64,000 nt of DNA from Bacteroidales bacterium. GTDB taxonomy: Bacteria; Bacteroidota; Bacteroidia; Bacteroidales; F082. Positions 63,198 through 64,000 of this stretch are shown piece after piece. Where the stretch lies: assembly GCA_028704385.1 (NCBI GenBank), contig JAQVLA010000014.1:1-64000 (forward strand). The letters are read 5' to 3'. Positions within the stretch are counted from its first letter, which is position 1, and every line of letters starts with the position of its first letter. The notes beneath the pieces are model-generated. The model did not search any database. It saw only the letters and a program-made list of their open reading frames with translations, and was not told the origin of the DNA. A program made the translations under genes and the position numbers.

Positions 63198-63449
63198 AAG
63201 TATTTATATTTACTTACAGCCTGCTGCGTGATATATTTCAGGAGAGCGAATACGTAATTTTCTTTTAGGCGAATGGAATGACTGTTTTATTTGATTTACA
63301 ATGCTTTATCTATCATCAAACATCCACATTCTTGAACCACTTTCAAGTCTAAATGTTCTATTTGGAATAAAGTTGCTGCTTAATTCCTATACCTGGCCAG
63401 AATTCTCATTTTGGTTATTGGCATGTTGATCTAACCAACACCGATATTA
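63198..63449. other. intergenic region without recognised features
   Basis: AT-rich sequence between the RidA-like fragment and the YdeI-family gene. Only short open frames occur on either strand, none resembling a known protein. It may hold further decayed gene remains. Confidence 0.4.
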
Positions 63450-64000
63450 TCAGGTAACCCGCTTCTGTTTCCTGCTTTCCTGTATTGCTTTTTCCAGGCG
63501 GGATTGACGGGTTTTTTCCTGCACGGCACTCATTATCCAACGGATTATCGCGCGCTGATAGGAAGGAGCTTGTTTAGTGAAAAAATCCCAAGCAATCTTG
63601 TCCTTTCTAAATTGTTTCTCGTAATTTGTATCAAGGGAAATTAAATCGTTCTCATAAGAATAAATCCTTGATCTGTCTTGCTTTCTTGATTTAAATACTT
63701 TTATGCCAGCATCTTTCATCAAGCCTGCTTTGGTTAACTCTTCAACTTTTTTGATGTTGATTGCGCTCCAGATACTTGTACTTCTTCGCGGTGTAAAACG
63801 AATACAATAACTCTCCTTATCAATGGATTTTCTTATTCCGTCGATCCAGCCAAAACAAAGGGCCTGATCAACAGATTGCGACCAGTTCATGGAGGGTTTT
63901 CCGCTTCCTACCTTATAAAATCCAACAATTAGTTCGGTCTCTTTTTTGTGGTTAATTTCGAGCCATTTTCTAAACTCCTCCTGTGTTTTAAAAAATGTTG
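63450..64000 (-). CDS. YdeI/OmpD-associated family protein, 5' end beyond the window
   Basis: The reading frame is open from the stop at 63450 to the window edge (first full codon at 63996-63998), giving at least 182 residues. Residues encoded beyond the internal ATG at 63890 (FKTQEEFRKWLEINH, ELIVGFYKVGSGKPS) are typical of the family, so that ATG is not the start. The following WSQSVDQALCFGWIDGIRKSIDKESYCIRFTPRRSTSIWSAIN is the family hallmark. The C terminus is basic (ESRKQKRVT). The role is unknown; relatives are linked to peptide or bacteriocin resistance only by name. Confidence 0.85.
   Translation of the reverse strand, partial: TFFKTQEEFRKWLEINHKKETELIVGFYKVGSGKPSMNWSQSVDQALCFGWIDGIRKSIDKESYCIRFTPRRSTSIWSAINIKKVEELTKAGLMKDAGIKVFKSRKQDRSRIYSYENDLISLDTNYEKQFRKDKIAWDFFTKQAPSYQRAIIRWIMSAVQEKTRQSRLEKAIQESRKQKRVT

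Noticed and set aside
62971..63231. 86-codon + strand open frame
   Set aside because: It lies antisense to the ArsR-operon promoter and the RidA-like fragment; the minus-strand reading is the meaningful one.

Overview
The window is a typical chromosomal stretch of a Bacteroidota bacterium, probably class Bacteroidia outside the gut Bacteroides. It is moderately AT-rich and gene-dense, with short convergent and divergent gaps. The evidence is type IX secretion material (PorZ and a cargo protein with a C-terminal sorting domain), a GldH-like lipoprotein, an UpxY-type antiterminator, a eukaryote-like IleS, a very short ATP synthase epsilon subunit, and many exact copies of the Bacteroidota promoter -7 box TAnnTTTG, sometimes with a -33 TTTG/TTG 19-20 bases upstream. 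Phosphotransbutyrylase plus butyrate kinase points to butyrate or branched-chain acid fermentation. No phage, insertion sequence, CRISPR array or rRNA was seen. One tRNA gene, tRNA-Ala(GGC), is present.

Layout. 0-2.5 kb: ptb-buk-S4 operon. 2.5-4.6 kb: secreted YCF48-type propeller with a T9SS sorting domain. 4.8-9 kb: BASS transporter, PlsC-like acyltransferase, transaldolase, Crp/Fnr regulator. 9-13 kb: outer-membrane barrel, porZ, recO. 13-16.4 kb: coiled-coil membrane protein, thpR, ppnP and an uncharacterised 473-residue protein. 16.6-24 kb: FtsX-like permease, ileS, DksA-like protein, lspA. 24-31.7 kb: ATP synthase in two facing halves (atpDC on +, atpBEFHAG on -) with ferritin and a bidirectional terminator between them. 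32-39 kb: lipoprotein, ppa, a four-gene MacAB-type exporter operon, a DUF819 permease. 39-45.2 kb: rnhA, gldH-like, then a short polysaccharide-export block (OPX, Wzc kinase with a tyrosine-glycine tail, UpxY, epimerase) ending at tRNA-Ala. 45.6-48.7 kb: polyphosphate glucokinase-like ROK kinase and a GH92 mannosidase. 48.7-53.6 kb: four-gene operon of exported proteins of unknown role ending in an 881-residue leucine-rich-repeat protein. 53.7-55.4 kb: radical SAM protein translationally coupled to a GME-fold protein. 55.4-58.7 kb: UbiA-like membrane protein and an acyl-ACP synthetase/acyltransferase fusion. 59-60.7 kb: trpB preceded by a trp attenuator. 60.8-63 kb: DHFR-like/ArsR/AHSA1/DoxX-like/DUF1801 operon. 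63-64 kb: a RidA gene fragment and a YdeI-family gene running off the window.

Most noteworthy, from direct reading: (i) a 21-codon leader peptide with three consecutive Trp codons followed by an intrinsic terminator ahead of trpB; (ii) a 13-bp perfect hairpin with a U tract between atpE and atpF, placed where it could set c-ring stoichiometry; (iii) a threefold internal module, WW-x6-WxR-like followed by LRRs, in a secreted protein encoded with three other exported proteins; (iv) a coupled radical SAM/GME-fold gene pair; (v) a hexanucleotide-repeat-encoded (YG)n tail on a Wzc kinase; (vi) genes whose -7 box ends only 4-7 bases before the start codon, implying leaderless mRNAs.
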